This document shows, in pieces, positions 51,098-61,571 of a stretch of DNA of 64,000 nt (the stretch's first letter is position 1; every line of letters starts with the position of its first letter). The notes beneath the pieces are model-generated. The model worked only from the letters and a program-made list of their open reading frames with translations, did no database searches and was not told the origin of the DNA. Location of the stretch: positions 124,001-188,000 of the forward strand of contig UBKJ01000005.1 in the NCBI GenBank assembly GCA_900465915.1, written 5' to 3'. This stretch comes from Hyphomicrobiales bacterium. Lineage in GTDB: Bacteria; Pseudomonadota; Alphaproteobacteria; Rhizobiales; Rhizobiaceae. Position numbers and translations under genes: made by a program.

Positions 51098-51610
51098 TCA
51101 AATCGAGGCCGCGAGTTCAGCGAGCTTCGCAATAGTGTTGATGTTCCGGGCCGTGCCGTTCGCGCCGGCTGGAATCTGCAACTTCGAGCGCCCCATGCCC
51201 GCGCCGAAGGCCACGTAGATCTCCCGCTTGCCCAGGCGAATCTCTTCGTCCGCCCTGCCTTTTACCGCTTCCAGCGCATCGCCGGGCGGCGAAGCGTCGA
51301 GGAAGATGGCGACCGTCCAGTTGGACGGCGCGTGGGGAAAGGGATTGGCGTCGAGAACCTCCGCCATCTCCTGCGCCGTGCGCACGACGACGCCGACCGG
51401 CTTGCCGGCATAAGCCGTCAGACGGGTCTCCAGCGCCGCCTTGACCTCCGGCTCGGATCGTTCGGCCGAGAAAACCACATTGCCGCTGGCGATATAGGTC
51501 TGGACCTTTTCAAATCCTTCCGCGACGCACATCGCCTTCAGCTCGGACATGGGCAACCTGCCCGTCCCGCCGACATTCACCGCGCGCAAAAGCGCAACAT
51601 ACGAGGTCAT
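51098..51610 (-). CDS. DUF1697 family protein
   Basis: 170 aa. The DUF1697 pattern is clear: MTSYVALLRAVNVGG at the N-terminus, the EGFEKVQTYIASGNVVF strand-helix, the TAQEMAEVLDANPFPHAP segment and the closing GANGTARNINTIAKLAEL. It is a cytoplasmic two-domain fold of unknown role found in many soil bacteria. It is a lone gene between efe and the LysR regulator gene. Confidence 0.88.
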   Translation of the reverse strand: MTSYVALLRAVNVGGTGRLPMSELKAMCVAEGFEKVQTYIASGNVVFSAERSEPEVKAALETRLTAYAGKPVGVVVRTAQEMAEVLDANPFPHAPSNWTVAIFLDASPPGDALEAVKGRADEEIRLGKREIYVAFGAGMGRSKLQIPAGANGTARNINTIAKLAELAASI

Positions 51611-51654
51611 CCGGCTTCTCCTTATCGCCGCGCTATGTTTCTACGATAGCGCGG

Positions 51655-52536
51655 CTATCTCCCCCGATATTTCTTGATGGCTTCAAGAACGCTGAGCACG
51701 GCGCGATCCCGGCCGCTTTCGGGAAGCGTCCAGGCGGTGATCGACAAACCCAGCGGCACGGGCAGGCCGAAGGGCGCGACCAGGGCGCCGGCGTCGAGAT
51801 GCTGCTGGACAAGCGATTGGCGGCCCATCAGCACGCCGGCGCCGGCGAGGGCTTCCTGCACGGCGATGGCGTAAAGCGAATAGCCGGGGCCGGTGGGGAT
51901 GACGCGGCTTCCGGGCATGGCGCTGGCGGCCCAGATTTTCCAATCCTGCCACACCACGTCCGAGATGCAGTTGACGCGCTCCAGATCGGCCGGCGCGGCG
52001 AGACGCTCGGCCATGGCGGGCGCGCAGACCGGCAGCAACTGCTCGTCCCACAGGGTGATGCGGTCCGGCCTCGGCCTGTCATAGAACAGGCAGATGTCGA
52101 ACGGGGTGCGCTTGAGGTCCGGCGGTTCTTCGAGCGCGGTCAGCGAGATGTCGATATCGCTCAGCAAGGCGCGCAGCCGGACAAGCCGCGGCGCAAGCCA
52201 GAGCTGCGCCAGAGCGGGCGAGGTGACGATGTGAACCTTGCGCGGGGCCGAATGGCGGCGCAGTTCGCGCACCGCGTCGCCGAGCGCGTCGAAGGCCGCG
52301 ATGAAAGCCGGGGCGACGCGCGCGCCCAGCGGCGTCAGCTCGACGCCTTTCGCCTGGCGCTCGAACAAGGCCGCGCCATAGTCGGCCTCCAGCGCCTTGA
52401 TCTGGGCGGTGACGGCGCCGGGCGTCACCATCAGTTCCTCGGCGGCGTGCCGGAAACTGCCGAGGCGCGCGGCGGCTTCGAAGGCGCGCAGCGCGTTGAG
52501 CGAAGGCATCCGGCTGAAAGGGGGCGAAACGGGCAT
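51655..52536 (-). CDS. LysR-family regulator (GcvA-like)
   Basis: 293 aa from ATG 52536. N-terminal winged helix (LNALRAFEAAARLGSFRHAAEELMVTPGAVTAQIKALE split), then the periplasmic-binding-type effector domain (VHIVTSPALAQLWLAPRLVRL). The GcvA group controls amino acid breakdown. It is divergent from the enolase-superfamily/ketimine-reductase pair and the 110-base promoter gap carries nested inverted repeats. It should sense a substrate of that pathway. Confidence 0.9.
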   Translation of the reverse strand: MPVSPPFSRMPSLNALRAFEAAARLGSFRHAAEELMVTPGAVTAQIKALEADYGAALFERQAKGVELTPLGARVAPAFIAAFDALGDAVRELRRHSAPRKVHIVTSPALAQLWLAPRLVRLRALLSDIDISLTALEEPPDLKRTPFDICLFYDRPRPDRITLWDEQLLPVCAPAMAERLAAPADLERVNCISDVVWQDWKIWAASAMPGSRVIPTGPGYSLYAIAVQEALAGAGVLMGRQSLVQQHLDAGALVAPFGLPVPLGLSITAWTLPESGRDRAVLSVLEAIKKYRGR

Positions 52537-52552
52537 GGGGTGCGGCCAAGGA

Positions 52553-52587
52553 TCAGTTTTTCTAAGCCTAGAATACTCGAAAACTGA
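52553..52587. promoter_or_regulatory. Nested inverted repeats in the LysR/enolase divergent promoter
   Basis: Outer dyad TCAGTTTT (52553-52560) with AAAACTGA (52580-52587); inner dyad TTCTA-AGCC-TAGAA (52560-52573). LysR proteins bind such extended dyads at divergent promoters. Likely site of the adjacent regulator. Confidence 0.55.
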
Positions 52588-52646
52588 GTTGTCACAAGCG
52601 CCGCGATGCCGGAATTTCGGCTTCATGCAACGAAGGGAACGGGACC

Positions 52647-53747
52647 ATGAAGATATCGGCAATCGAGATTTACGAATACGACCTGACCTACGCCCACGGC
52701 GTCTATGTTATGTCCAAGGGCCGCTCGGCCAAGCAGCAGCCGTCGAACCTGGTCCGGGTCATCACCGACGACGGCGTCGAGGGCTGGGGCGAGGCGGCGA
52801 CGCTGTCGGGAAACTACCTGCCGGTCTTCGCGGGCGGAACCCGCGCCGCGCTGCGCGACCTGGCGCCGCTGCTGATCGGCCTGGACCCGCGACAGACCAG
52901 CCGGTTGCAGCGCGTCATGGCCGGCCAGCTGATGGGACAGGCCAACGCCAAGAACGCCTTCGACGTCGCCTGCTGGGATATTTTCGGCAAGTCGGTGGGC
53001 CTGCCGATCTCTGCGCTGATCGGCGGCGCGCTCAGCGCCGATCTGCCGATCTTCGAGGCCGTGCCGCTGTCCTCGGTCGAGGAAAGCATCGCCTATGTCG
53101 AAAAGCGCAGCGCCGAAGGCGTCATGCGCTACCAGATCAAGATCGGCGACGATCCGGTCAAGGACGCCGCGCGCGTCCGCGCCATCGTCCAGTCCTTCCC
53201 GGACATCTTCTTCTTTGTCGACGCCAACGCCGGCTATACGCTGCTGGAGGCGCAGGTCGCCATGCGCGCGCTGGACGACACCAACCTGTTTTTCGAGCAG
53301 CCCTGCCGCGACCTGGCCGATTGCGCCATCCTGCGCCGCACCGGCCGCCTGCCGATGATCATGGACGAATCCGTGCTGAACCACGCCGATCTCTATCGCG
53401 CGAAATACGAGGTGTCGGCGGCTGCGGTCAACATCAAGCTGGGTCGGCTGGGAGGCATCACGCCCACGGTGGCCTTGCGCAACGCCGCGCAGGACCTGGG
53501 CATGCATTTCGCCATCGAGGATACCTGGGGCGGCGACGTCACCGCGGCGGCCGTATCCCATGTCGCGGCCAGTTCGAGTCCGGAGCACCTGCTGCATACG
53601 TCCTTCTTCAACGACTGGACCAACGAGCATGTCGCGGGCTATCAACCACGTTCGAAGAACGGCCGCGGCGCGGCGCCGACCGGCCCCGGCCTCGGGATCA
53701 CCGTCGACCGCGCGATGCTCGGCGCGCCTGTCGCCAGCTTCTCTTGA
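52647..53747 (+). CDS. Enolase-superfamily enzyme (MLE/MR subgroup), possible hydroxyproline dehydratase or epimerase
   Basis: 366 aa. Capping domain followed by the barrel: Lys165 in YQIKIGDDP (second K of the KxK region, the first is Gln), metal ligands Asp192 (VDANAGY), Glu217 (FFEQPC) and Asp240 (IMDESV), and the general-base Lys264 (VNIKLGRLGG) on the opposite side. These residues fit muconate-lactonizing-type enzymes. It is paired with a ketimine-reductase-like gene, as in cis-3-hydroxyproline breakdown, where a dehydratase of this superfamily makes 1-pyrroline-2-carboxylate. Amino acid racemisation or betonicine-type epimerisation are alternatives. The precise substrate is inference. 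Confidence 0.82.
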   Translation: MKISAIEIYEYDLTYAHGVYVMSKGRSAKQQPSNLVRVITDDGVEGWGEAATLSGNYLPVFAGGTRAALRDLAPLLIGLDPRQTSRLQRVMAGQLMGQANAKNAFDVACWDIFGKSVGLPISALIGGALSADLPIFEAVPLSSVEESIAYVEKRSAEGVMRYQIKIGDDPVKDAARVRAIVQSFPDIFFFVDANAGYTLLEAQVAMRALDDTNLFFEQPCRDLADCAILRRTGRLPMIMDESVLNHADLYRAKYEVSAAAVNIKLGRLGGITPTVALRNAAQDLGMHFAIEDTWGGDVTAAAVSHVAASSSPEHLLHTSFFNDWTNEHVAGYQPRSKNGRGAAPTGPGLGITVDRAMLGAPVASFS

Positions 53748-53759
53748 TTGGAGACCCAT

Positions 53760-54728
53760 ATGTCGCCCACTTTGCTGATCCTCGAAGACAGCGTTCCGGC
53801 GTTGACCTGGCCCGGTGCGGTCGACGCCCTGCGCCGCGGCCACCGGCTGCCCCGGCCGGAGCAGGGCGATTTGCTGCTCGGCTCGGGCGGGGCGCAGCTT
53901 CTCAACCGCGCCGCCCGGATCGACGGTCTCGGCTTTGCGATCAAGGGCGACAGCATCTTTCCCGGCAACGCCGTGAGGGGACTACCGACCGTCCATGGCG
54001 CGGTGCTGCTTTATGATCCCGATTGCGGCGCCTTGCGCGCCGTGATCGACAGCGCGGTAGTGACGCAATATAAAACCGCCGCCGATAGTCTCCTGGGCGC
54101 GGAATGTCTGGCGCGGCCGGATAGCCGCCACCTGCTGATCGTGGGCGCGGGCGTCGTCGCCGCGACGCTGGCGCGCGCCTATGACGCGAACTTCCCCGGC
54201 CTCGAACGCATCTCGATCTGGTCGCGCCGTCCCGAACAGGCCAAGGTGCTGGCGGCGACGTTGACCGGCCTGCGCGCCGACGTTCACGCCGTCGGCGATC
54301 TGCCGCGGGCGGTGGGCCAGGCCGACATCGTCTCGACCGCGACCATGGCGCAATCGCCCGTCGTTTTGGGCGAATGGGTGCGGCCCGGCGCGCATATAGA
54401 CCTGATCGGCGCCTTCACCCCCGAAATGCGCGAGGCCGACGACGCCCTGATCGCCGCGTCGCTGGTCTATGTCGATTACGTCGACACCGTGGTCGACAGG
54501 ATCGGCGAGATCATGCAGCCGATCCGATCCGGCGCCATAGACCGCAGCCATGTGCGGGGCGACCTTTACGATCTGGTCGCGGCCGGCAAGCCGAGCCGCC
54601 AGTCGGACGACCAGATCACCGTCTTCAAAAACGGCGGCGGCGCGCATCTCGATCTGATGATCGCAAACTATGTCGTCGAGACTGTGAGCGCGGATCAAGG
54701 AGATCGGATTACGACGCCGTCAGTTTGA
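53760..54728 (+). CDS. Ornithine cyclodeaminase/ketimine reductase family protein
   Basis: 322 aa from ATG 53760 with GGAG upstream. OCD/mu-crystallin features: FAIKGDSIFPGN, the GAVLLYDPDCGALRAVIDS segment, TQYKTAADSLLGAECLAR, the Rossmann loop LIVGAGVVAATLARAY, and HIDLIGAFTPEMREAD. The family includes ornithine cyclodeaminase, 1-pyrroline-2-carboxylate reductase and ketimine reductases. With the enolase enzyme just upstream (12-base gap), reduction of a cyclic ketimine such as 1-pyrroline-2-carboxylate to L-proline is the most economical pathway. Confidence 0.87.
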   Translation: MSPTLLILEDSVPALTWPGAVDALRRGHRLPRPEQGDLLLGSGGAQLLNRAARIDGLGFAIKGDSIFPGNAVRGLPTVHGAVLLYDPDCGALRAVIDSAVVTQYKTAADSLLGAECLARPDSRHLLIVGAGVVAATLARAYDANFPGLERISIWSRRPEQAKVLAATLTGLRADVHAVGDLPRAVGQADIVSTATMAQSPVVLGEWVRPGAHIDLIGAFTPEMREADDALIAASLVYVDYVDTVVDRIGEIMQPIRSGAIDRSHVRGDLYDLVAAGKPSRQSDDQITVFKNGGGAHLDLMIANYVVETVSADQGDRITTPSV

Positions 54729-54824
54729 GCAGGCTTGAATTACTCAAAGATGTCCGGCGACGAGATGGCGTGGCGAAATACCTAAGAGTCGGGCGTTTCG
54801 AAAAAAATGCTGAGGATGACCTTT

Positions 54825-55511
54825 TTAATCACGCCAAGTAATCTGCACCGAGATGTGCTGTCGCAGCGCCTGGTCAATGGCGTCTGGGCATCCATTGACG
54901 ACTGTATCTCGAAGAAAGCGGTGGGAGTCGAGTTCACCCACTTTATTTTGGGTAGCGTGCCATTCCTTGCAGAAGACGACCAATAAATGAGGAGAAAGTC
55001 GTCGCCAGGAGCGGAACAGAAGCTCATTTTCACTGAGAGACATTAACTCCTGGTGGAATTTCACGTCGCATTGCGCTTGAGCCAGCGCGTTCGGTCTTTT
55101 CGACAGAAGCGCCATTTGGGCCAGGACGTCGTCAACTGCGCTTATCGATTGTGGAAATTTATGTAGCTTCTTGGATGCTTTGAGCATACCGACAGTCTCC
55201 AGGGCATAACGCAGCTCCCGAACTTCCTGGATGGTTTTCTCGGAAAAATCCGCGACCTTCAAGCCACGTTGCCCGGCCGGAACCAAAATCCCCTTTTCTT
55301 CCAAGCTCAACAATGCTTCGCGCGCCGGCACGCGGCTCACCTGCATTATTTCTGCGACGCCTCCCTCCGTCAGCCTGGCGCCGGTCGGCTGCTCGCCGTT
55401 CGCGATCGCCAGGACCAGTCTTTCCGCAACTTCTTCGGCGATCGTCGAGTGACGGATGATTGGTCCCAACAGCTTTTTATCGTCAGTTTCGTTCAATTGG
55501 ATCTCTCTCAT
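54825..55511 (-). CDS. GntR-family regulator, FadR/FCD type
   Basis: 228 aa; ATG 55511 chosen, with in-frame alternatives at 55535 and 55544. Winged helix (LTEGGVAEIMQVSRVPAREALLSLEEKG, about residues 35-75) and an all-helical FCD domain with metal-ligand-type His in DVKFHQELM and the closing ALRQHISVQITW. FCD regulators bind sugar acids or dicarboxylates. It is divergent from the IlvD/Edd dehydratase gene, whose promoter has a 12-bp palindrome of the FCD type. Its codon use is a little less GC-rich than its neighbours. Confidence 0.88.
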   Translation of the reverse strand: MREIQLNETDDKKLLGPIIRHSTIAEEVAERLVLAIANGEQPTGARLTEGGVAEIMQVSRVPAREALLSLEEKGILVPAGQRGLKVADFSEKTIQEVRELRYALETVGMLKASKKLHKFPQSISAVDDVLAQMALLSKRPNALAQAQCDVKFHQELMSLSENELLFRSWRRLSPHLLVVFCKEWHATQNKVGELDSHRFLRDTVVNGCPDAIDQALRQHISVQITWRD

Positions 55512-55760
55512 CCCGGGTAGGATATTCCGCATTTTAGAGCGCAAAGATTAAATCGAATATATGATGTGGTCATGTTTTCGGCGAGGCGAGTGGGGCGGTT
55601 GAAAGCCCCAAGTGCTCCGCCCGCTTTTTGCGGGTGGAAGGCGCGTCGTCGCCATGCCGGGCAATCGGGGCGATGGACGGAGTTCCACGGCCTTCACGCA
55701 TAACCCGCTATTGCAAACGATTCTTTTTCCAAACGACGCCTGAACGAGCTTGATAGAAAT

Positions 55761-55772
55761 ACGGTATACCGT
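55761..55772. promoter_or_regulatory. Palindrome of GntR/FCD type before the dehydratase gene
   Basis: ACGGTATACCGT is a perfect 12-bp palindrome, about 33 bases before the dehydratase start. FCD regulators recognise TGGT-type dyads of this length. Probable operator of the divergent regulator. Confidence 0.6.
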
Positions 55773-55804
55773 GTACTGTAACATCAATTCTTTAGGGAGG
55801 CGAC

Positions 55805-57526
55805 ATGGAAGAGACGACGAGCTTGCGATCTCAGCGATGGTTCGGTGGGCGCGATAAACAGGGCTTCCTGCATCGGGCGATTCAACGGGCGCTGGGCTTG
55901 CCGGATCACGCATTCGACGGACGGCCGATCATCGGCGTCTGCAACACGTGGTCGGAATTCAATCCATGCAACGGCGGGCTTCGCGAACTGGCGGACTATG
56001 TGAAGCGAGGCGTGTGGGAGGCCGGCGGCGTCCCGCTGGAGTTTTCGGTCCTGTCTCCCGGCGAGGATACGATGCGTCCCACCGCCATGCTGTATCGTAA
56101 TCTCGCCGCGATCGAAGTGGAGGAAATGCTGCGCAGCAATCCGATCGATGGCGTCGTCCTGCTGGCGGGATGTGACAAGACGACCCCTTCGCTGCTGATG
56201 GGAGCGGCGACCGTGAACCTCCCGACGATCGTCTGCTCGACAGGGCCGCAGCTCAGCGGACGTTTCCAAGGGCGCCCTGTAGGAGCGAGCGACGCCTGGA
56301 GGCTGAGCGAGGAGCGCAAGGCTGGCACGCTCAGCGCCGACGATTATCAGGAAGCCGAGCGCGCCTTCTCCCGCAGCGTCGGAACCTGCCAGACCATGGG
56401 CACCGCCGCGACGATGGCGAGCATCTGCGAGGCGATGGGCGTCGCCTTGCCGCAAAATGCGGCGATACCGGCGGTGGACGCGCGCCGAAAAGTACTGGCG
56501 CATAATTCGGGCGTCCAGATCGTCGAAATGGTCCGCAAGGGGCTCACCTTGTCGCGCTTCTTGACCGAACAAGCCTTTTTCGACGCCATCCGGACCGTCG
56601 CCGCTCTGGGAGGCTCGACCAATGCGGTCATTCATCTCATCGCGATCGCCCGTCGGTTGGGCGTTCCATTGTCGCTCGACGACTGGGATCGCTTGGGCAA
56701 AAATATTCCCTGCATCGTCGATATCCAGCCGGCCGGCCGGTATCTGATGGAGGAGTTCTTCGATGCGGGAGGGCTTCCCGTCGTCATGCAAACCTTGCTC
56801 GAGAAAGGCTTGATCGACGGGGAGCGCTCGACGGTTTCAGGACGCACGATCGGGGAACAATGCCGATCCGCGGTCAATTACCGGCCGGACGTTATCCGCC
56901 CTTACGACGATCCGGTTACGCCGGATGGCGGAATCGCGGTCCTGCGCGGCAATCTCGCGCCCAGCGGCGCCGTGATCAAGCCGGCGGCAGCCACCCGCGC
57001 CTTGCTCAAGACCCGAGGCCGCGCCGTTACCTTTGAGAATATGGACGATTACCGCGCCCGGATCGACGATCTCGACGTCGACGTGTCGAGCGTTTTGGTG
57101 CTGAAGAATTGCGGTCCCCGAGGCTATCCGGGCATGCCGGAAGTCGGAAATTTTGGACTGCCGCCAAAGCTCCTGAAAAAGGGCGTGAGGGACATGGTCC
57201 GGATCTCCGACGCGCGCATGAGCGGCACCGCATATGGAACGATCGTACTGCATGTGGCCCCCGAGGCTGCGGTCGGCGGCAATCTCGCGCTTGTCGAGGA
57301 TGGGGACCTGATCGAGCTCGACGTCGACGCGCGCATCCTAAACCTGGCAGTCGACGAGGCTGTTCTCGAAGAACGACGCAGAAAGCGAAAAGGACAGGCG
57401 CCGGCGGTCGCCGAGGCGGGTTACGCGCGGCTCTTCGAGTCGCAGGTCACGCAGGCCGACGAAGGTTGCGACTTCGGCTTTTTGCAGGGGCCGCGTCCTG
57501 CGCTCGACGAGCTCACTTCTTATTAG
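55805..57526 (+). CDS. IlvD/Edd-family dehydratase (sugar-acid type)
   Basis: 573 aa with GGGAGG upstream. It has the Fe-S Cys residues typical of IlvD/Edd (Cys46 in IIGVCNTWSEFNPC, Cys123 in LLAGCDKTTP, Cys195 in GTCQTMGT), a Mg-binding Asp124-Lys125 pair, and the C-terminal NCGPRGYPGMPEVGNF and RISDARMSGTAYGT blocks. Length and motifs fit L-arabinonate, D-xylonate or L-fuconate dehydratases better than IlvD proper. It is divergent from an FCD regulator and stands alone, so it would make a 2-keto-3-deoxy sugar acid for enzymes encoded elsewhere. Confidence 0.9.
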   Translation: MEETTSLRSQRWFGGRDKQGFLHRAIQRALGLPDHAFDGRPIIGVCNTWSEFNPCNGGLRELADYVKRGVWEAGGVPLEFSVLSPGEDTMRPTAMLYRNLAAIEVEEMLRSNPIDGVVLLAGCDKTTPSLLMGAATVNLPTIVCSTGPQLSGRFQGRPVGASDAWRLSEERKAGTLSADDYQEAERAFSRSVGTCQTMGTAATMASICEAMGVALPQNAAIPAVDARRKVLAHNSGVQIVEMVRKGLTLSRFLTEQAFFDAIRTVAALGGSTNAVIHLIAIARRLGVPLSLDDWDRLGKNIPCIVDIQPAGRYLMEEFFDAGGLPVVMQTLLEKGLIDGERSTVSGRTIGEQCRSAVNYRPDVIRPYDDPVTPDGGIAVLRGNLAPSGAVIKPAAATRALLKTRGRAVTFENMDDYRARIDDLDVDVSSVLVLKNCGPRGYPGMPEVGNFGLPPKLLKKGVRDMVRISDARMSGTAYGTIVLHVAPEAAVGGNLALVEDGDLIELDVDARILNLAVDEAVLEERRRKRKGQAPAVAEAGYARLFESQVTQADEGCDFGFLQGPRPALDELTSY

Positions 57527-57560
57527 AGGCGACCGTCTTCCCTATATCCGGAGGGTCGTT

Positions 57561-58298
57561 TCATTGGGGCAGGCTGAGTTTCGCCATCCTACCTCCATCG
57601 ACGGTCCAGACTTGCCCGGTGACGAAAGAAGCCTCCGGCGACGCAAGCCAGGCGACCAGATTGGCCACCTCCTCCGGCCGCCCCGTGCGGCCGACGGGAT
57701 GGATCTTGCCGATCGAGCGGCGGAACGCCTCGGGATCGGGCATGCTTTCGATGAAGTCGATATTGAGGTCGGTGTCGATCCAGCCGGGGGCGACGGCGTT
57801 GCACCGGATTCCTTCGTCGCCGTGATCGACGGCGACGGCGCGCGTCAGCCCGTGTAGCCCGGCCTTCGACGCGCAATAGGCGGCGTGGCGCGGATTGGAG
57901 CCCAGCCCTTCGATGGAGCCGACATTGACGATGGCGCCGCGCGTCTTGCGCAGATGCGGAAGCGCCGCCTTGATCGTCATGAACGGCGTCGTCAGGTTCA
58001 CCGCAAGGGTTCGCTCCCAGTCGTCGCGGCTCATATCCTCGACCAGCGCCTCCTGCATGACGCCCGCATTGTTGACGAGGACGTCCAGCCCGCCGGCGCG
58101 CTCGACGACGGTTTCCACAACCCGCGCGGCCGCCGCCGGATCGGTGAAATCCGCAGCAATGCTCTCGAACTCGCCGTCGCCGCCGCGTTGCGCCGTGAAG
58201 ACGCGCGCGCCCTCATCGCGTAGCTTTCGCGCGACCGCCCGGCCTATTCCGCTGCGTCCGCCGGTGACGAGGGCGACTTTTCCTGCAAATCCGCTCAT
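57561..58298 (-). CDS. Short-chain dehydrogenase/reductase
   Basis: 245 aa. TGGRSGIG cofactor motif, NNAG near residue 80, catalytic Ser in VNVGSIEG and Tyr/Lys in YCASK. It starts with a 4-base overlap (ATGA) on the second SDR gene and ends the Rieske-type operon. It is convergent with the dehydratase gene. Together with its partner it probably oxidises the product of the Rieske demethylase, but the substrate is unknown. Confidence 0.9.
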   Translation of the reverse strand: MSGFAGKVALVTGGRSGIGRAVARKLRDEGARVFTAQRGGDGEFESIAADFTDPAAAARVVETVVERAGGLDVLVNNAGVMQEALVEDMSRDDWERTLAVNLTTPFMTIKAALPHLRKTRGAIVNVGSIEGLGSNPRHAAYCASKAGLHGLTRAVAVDHGDEGIRCNAVAPGWIDTDLNIDFIESMPDPEAFRRSIGKIHPVGRTGRPEEVANLVAWLASPEASFVTGQVWTVDGGRMAKLSLPQ

Positions 58299-59029
58299 TT
58301 CACCGGCTTCCCCCCGTTCACCTCGACCAGCGAGCCGCACATATAGCGCGCGGCGTCGGAGGCGAGAAACAGCGCCACGTCGGCGATGTCCTCCGGCTCG
58401 GCGATCCGGCCCAGCGGCACGGTCTTGCCCAGTTCCGCTATGGCCGTATCGGGGTCGAAGCCGCGCTTGATGAAGCCTGAGCGCAGCATGGGCGTGTTCA
58501 CCTCGTTCGGGCATACGGCGTTCACGCGGATGTTCTGATGCGCGTGGTCCATGCCCATGCACTGCGTGAGGGACGCCAGCGCCGCCTTGGTCATGCAATA
58601 GACGGCATGGTTCGGGCCGGGCCGGAGGCCCCAGCACGAGGCCGTGTTGACGATCGCGCCGCCGCCCGCCGCGGCCATGATGGGAATGGCGGCGCGGCAG
58701 ACGCGGAAGGGCGCTTCGACATTGACGCCAAGCGACAGGGACCAGTCCGCATCGGTGGTTTCCGTCACGGAGCCGCGCGTGATCACGCCGGCGTTGTTGA
58801 TGACGATGTCGAGCGCGCCCAGCGCGGCGAAGGCGGCTCGCGGCAGCCCGTCCGCATAGGCGGGGTCGCGCAGGTCTCCGGGCAGACGCGCATCGGCTTC
58901 GATACCGGAGACGTCCCGGTCGGCCGCCGCGACCACGGCGCCCTCGGACCTCAGCCGCCGCACGATCGCCGCGCCTATGCCGCCGGCGGCGCCCGTCACC
59001 AGTGCGGCTTTGCCATGAAATCTGTTCAT
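58295..59029 (-). CDS. Short-chain dehydrogenase/reductase
   Basis: 244 aa. TGAAGGIG cofactor motif, NNAG ([11 protein letters not shown]), Ser in VNTASCWG, Tyr/Lys in YCMTK, and the usual C-terminal [12 protein letters not shown]. It lies between the Fe-S reductase gene and the other SDR gene, which it overlaps. Similar proteins oxidise 3-hydroxy acids or polyols. Confidence 0.9.
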   Translation of the reverse strand: MNRFHGKAALVTGAAGGIGAAIVRRLRSEGAVVAAADRDVSGIEADARLPGDLRDPAYADGLPRAAFAALGALDIVINNAGVITRGSVTETTDADWSLSLGVNVEAPFRVCRAAIPIMAAAGGGAIVNTASCWGLRPGPNHAVYCMTKAALASLTQCMGMDHAHQNIRVNAVCPNEVNTPMLRSGFIKRGFDPDTAIAELGKTVPLGRIAEPEDIADVALFLASDAARYMCGSLVEVNGGKPVK

Positions 59030-59097
59030 TGCTGTTTCCTGGAAGTTCGGATCGGAGATTGTCGGAGGCGGCCGCTATGACCGAAGGAGGCGGCCGG

Positions 59098-60165
59098 TCA
59101 GAAATCGACCTTCACATGACCTATGGGATGGGAGCAGCAGGCGAGGATGTAGCCTTCGGCGATGTCCTCGTCGGTGATGCCGCCATTATGGACCATATGC
59201 ACCTGTCCTTCGATCTTGTGGATCTTGCAGGTTCCGCAAATGCCCATCGTGCAGCCGGAAGGGATCACCAGGCCCGCCGACCGCGCGATGGCGAGGACGG
59301 TGTCCGTCTCGGCGCAGGCGGCGGTGACGCCGGAAAGGATGAATTCGACCTCGGCCCGGCTCGTCTCGTCGGGCGTCACGTCGTCGGGAACCGCTTCGGT
59401 TTCCGGCAACGGCGCATGGAAGCTTTCCTGATGGTAGCGGTCCATGTCGTAGCCCAGGCCGATCAACGCCTCGCGCACCGCCTGCATGAACGGCTCCGGC
59501 CCGCAGCAGAACACTTCCCGCTCCAGATAGTCCTGCGCCATCAGGCCCAGCATCAACTGATTGAAAAAACCCTTGTAGCCGGTCCACGGACTATAGGGGT
59601 CGCTTCCCTCCACGACCCATTTGAGGTCGATCCCGTTGACCCGCGACGCCATATGCTCCAGCCGCTGGCGGAAAATGATCTCCGACGGGCGACGGGCGCA
59701 ATTGACGAAGACCACGTCCATGTCCCGCCCGGAATCGTAGAGGCAGGTGGTCATCGACATCATCGGCGTGACGCCCGATCCGGCCGAGACGAAGAGATAT
59801 TTCTTGGCCGGATGATGCGCGATCGAGAATTTTCCGCCGGGACCGATGGCGCGCAGCCGCATGCCGGGGCGCAGATGGTCGAACATCCAGCGCGTTCCGA
59901 TGGAATCGGGCTGCGCCTTCACGGTGATCGTCAGCGAGGTCGGTCGGGAGGGGGACGACGAGATCGTGTAGGTCCGATAGACGGGCCCGCCCGGCACGGG
60001 CAGCTCCCATGTCAGGAACTGCCCCGGATTGAAGCTGAACAGCGCGCCCGACGGCGACTGAAAGCAGAAGGTCATGACATTCGGCGCTTCCGGCAGGTAG
60101 GAAACGCATTCCAGCTCCTCCGCATCCGTCCAGAATGCGGGCTTCGGCCTGGTCACCACATGCAT
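59098..60165 (-). CDS. Rieske-system NAD(P)H reductase with C-terminal [2Fe-2S] (GbcB-like)
   Basis: 355 aa. An FAD domain ([16 protein letters not shown]), an NAD-binding domain ([26 protein letters not shown]) and a plant-type [2Fe-2S] domain at the end (Cys305, Cys310, Cys313 in CTMGICGTC and a fourth Cys in ILACCSHP). It passes electrons from NAD(P)H to the Rieske oxygenase whose gene is directly upstream (4-base gap). The layout is that of glycine betaine demethylase GbcAB and stachydrine demethylase reductases. Confidence 0.9.
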   Translation of the reverse strand: MHVVTRPKPAFWTDAEELECVSYLPEAPNVMTFCFQSPSGALFSFNPGQFLTWELPVPGGPVYRTYTISSSPSRPTSLTITVKAQPDSIGTRWMFDHLRPGMRLRAIGPGGKFSIAHHPAKKYLFVSAGSGVTPMMSMTTCLYDSGRDMDVVFVNCARRPSEIIFRQRLEHMASRVNGIDLKWVVEGSDPYSPWTGYKGFFNQLMLGLMAQDYLEREVFCCGPEPFMQAVREALIGLGYDMDRYHQESFHAPLPETEAVPDDVTPDETSRAEVEFILSGVTAACAETDTVLAIARSAGLVIPSGCTMGICGTCKIHKIEGQVHMVHNGGITDEDIAEGYILACCSHPIGHVKVDF

Positions 60166-60169
60166 GCTT

Positions 60170-61438
<1,269 letters not shown>

Positions 61439-61497
61439 CTAAAAACTTTCCCGCCAGTCCCACCCTTTGACAACAGCACTTTTTTTCATCATGCATT

Positions 61498-61511
61498 AGT
61501 TTAGCTAAACT
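61498..61511. promoter_or_regulatory. Perfect palindrome in the Rieske/LysR divergent promoter
   Basis: AGTTTAGCTAAACT is a perfect 14-bp palindrome between the Rieske gene (start 61405, minus) and the LysR gene (start 61572, plus). It fits the T-N11-A pattern of LysR boxes. Confidence 0.65.
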
Positions 61512-61571
61512 TGGCGTTCTCCGGTCTCGCGCCGCGCTCGAAGCAAGGCCGGGAAAAGAGGAAAGGTTCTC

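Noticed and set aside
51085..51110. tRNA T-loop-like GATTCAAATC
   Set aside because: No acceptor stem, D-arm or anticodon arm could be built around it; it is at the 3' end of the DUF1697 gene.
57527..57560. Terminator hairpin between the dehydratase and SDR genes
   Set aside because: Only a 5-bp outer stem (CGACC/GGTCG) with a large imperfect loop could be formed.
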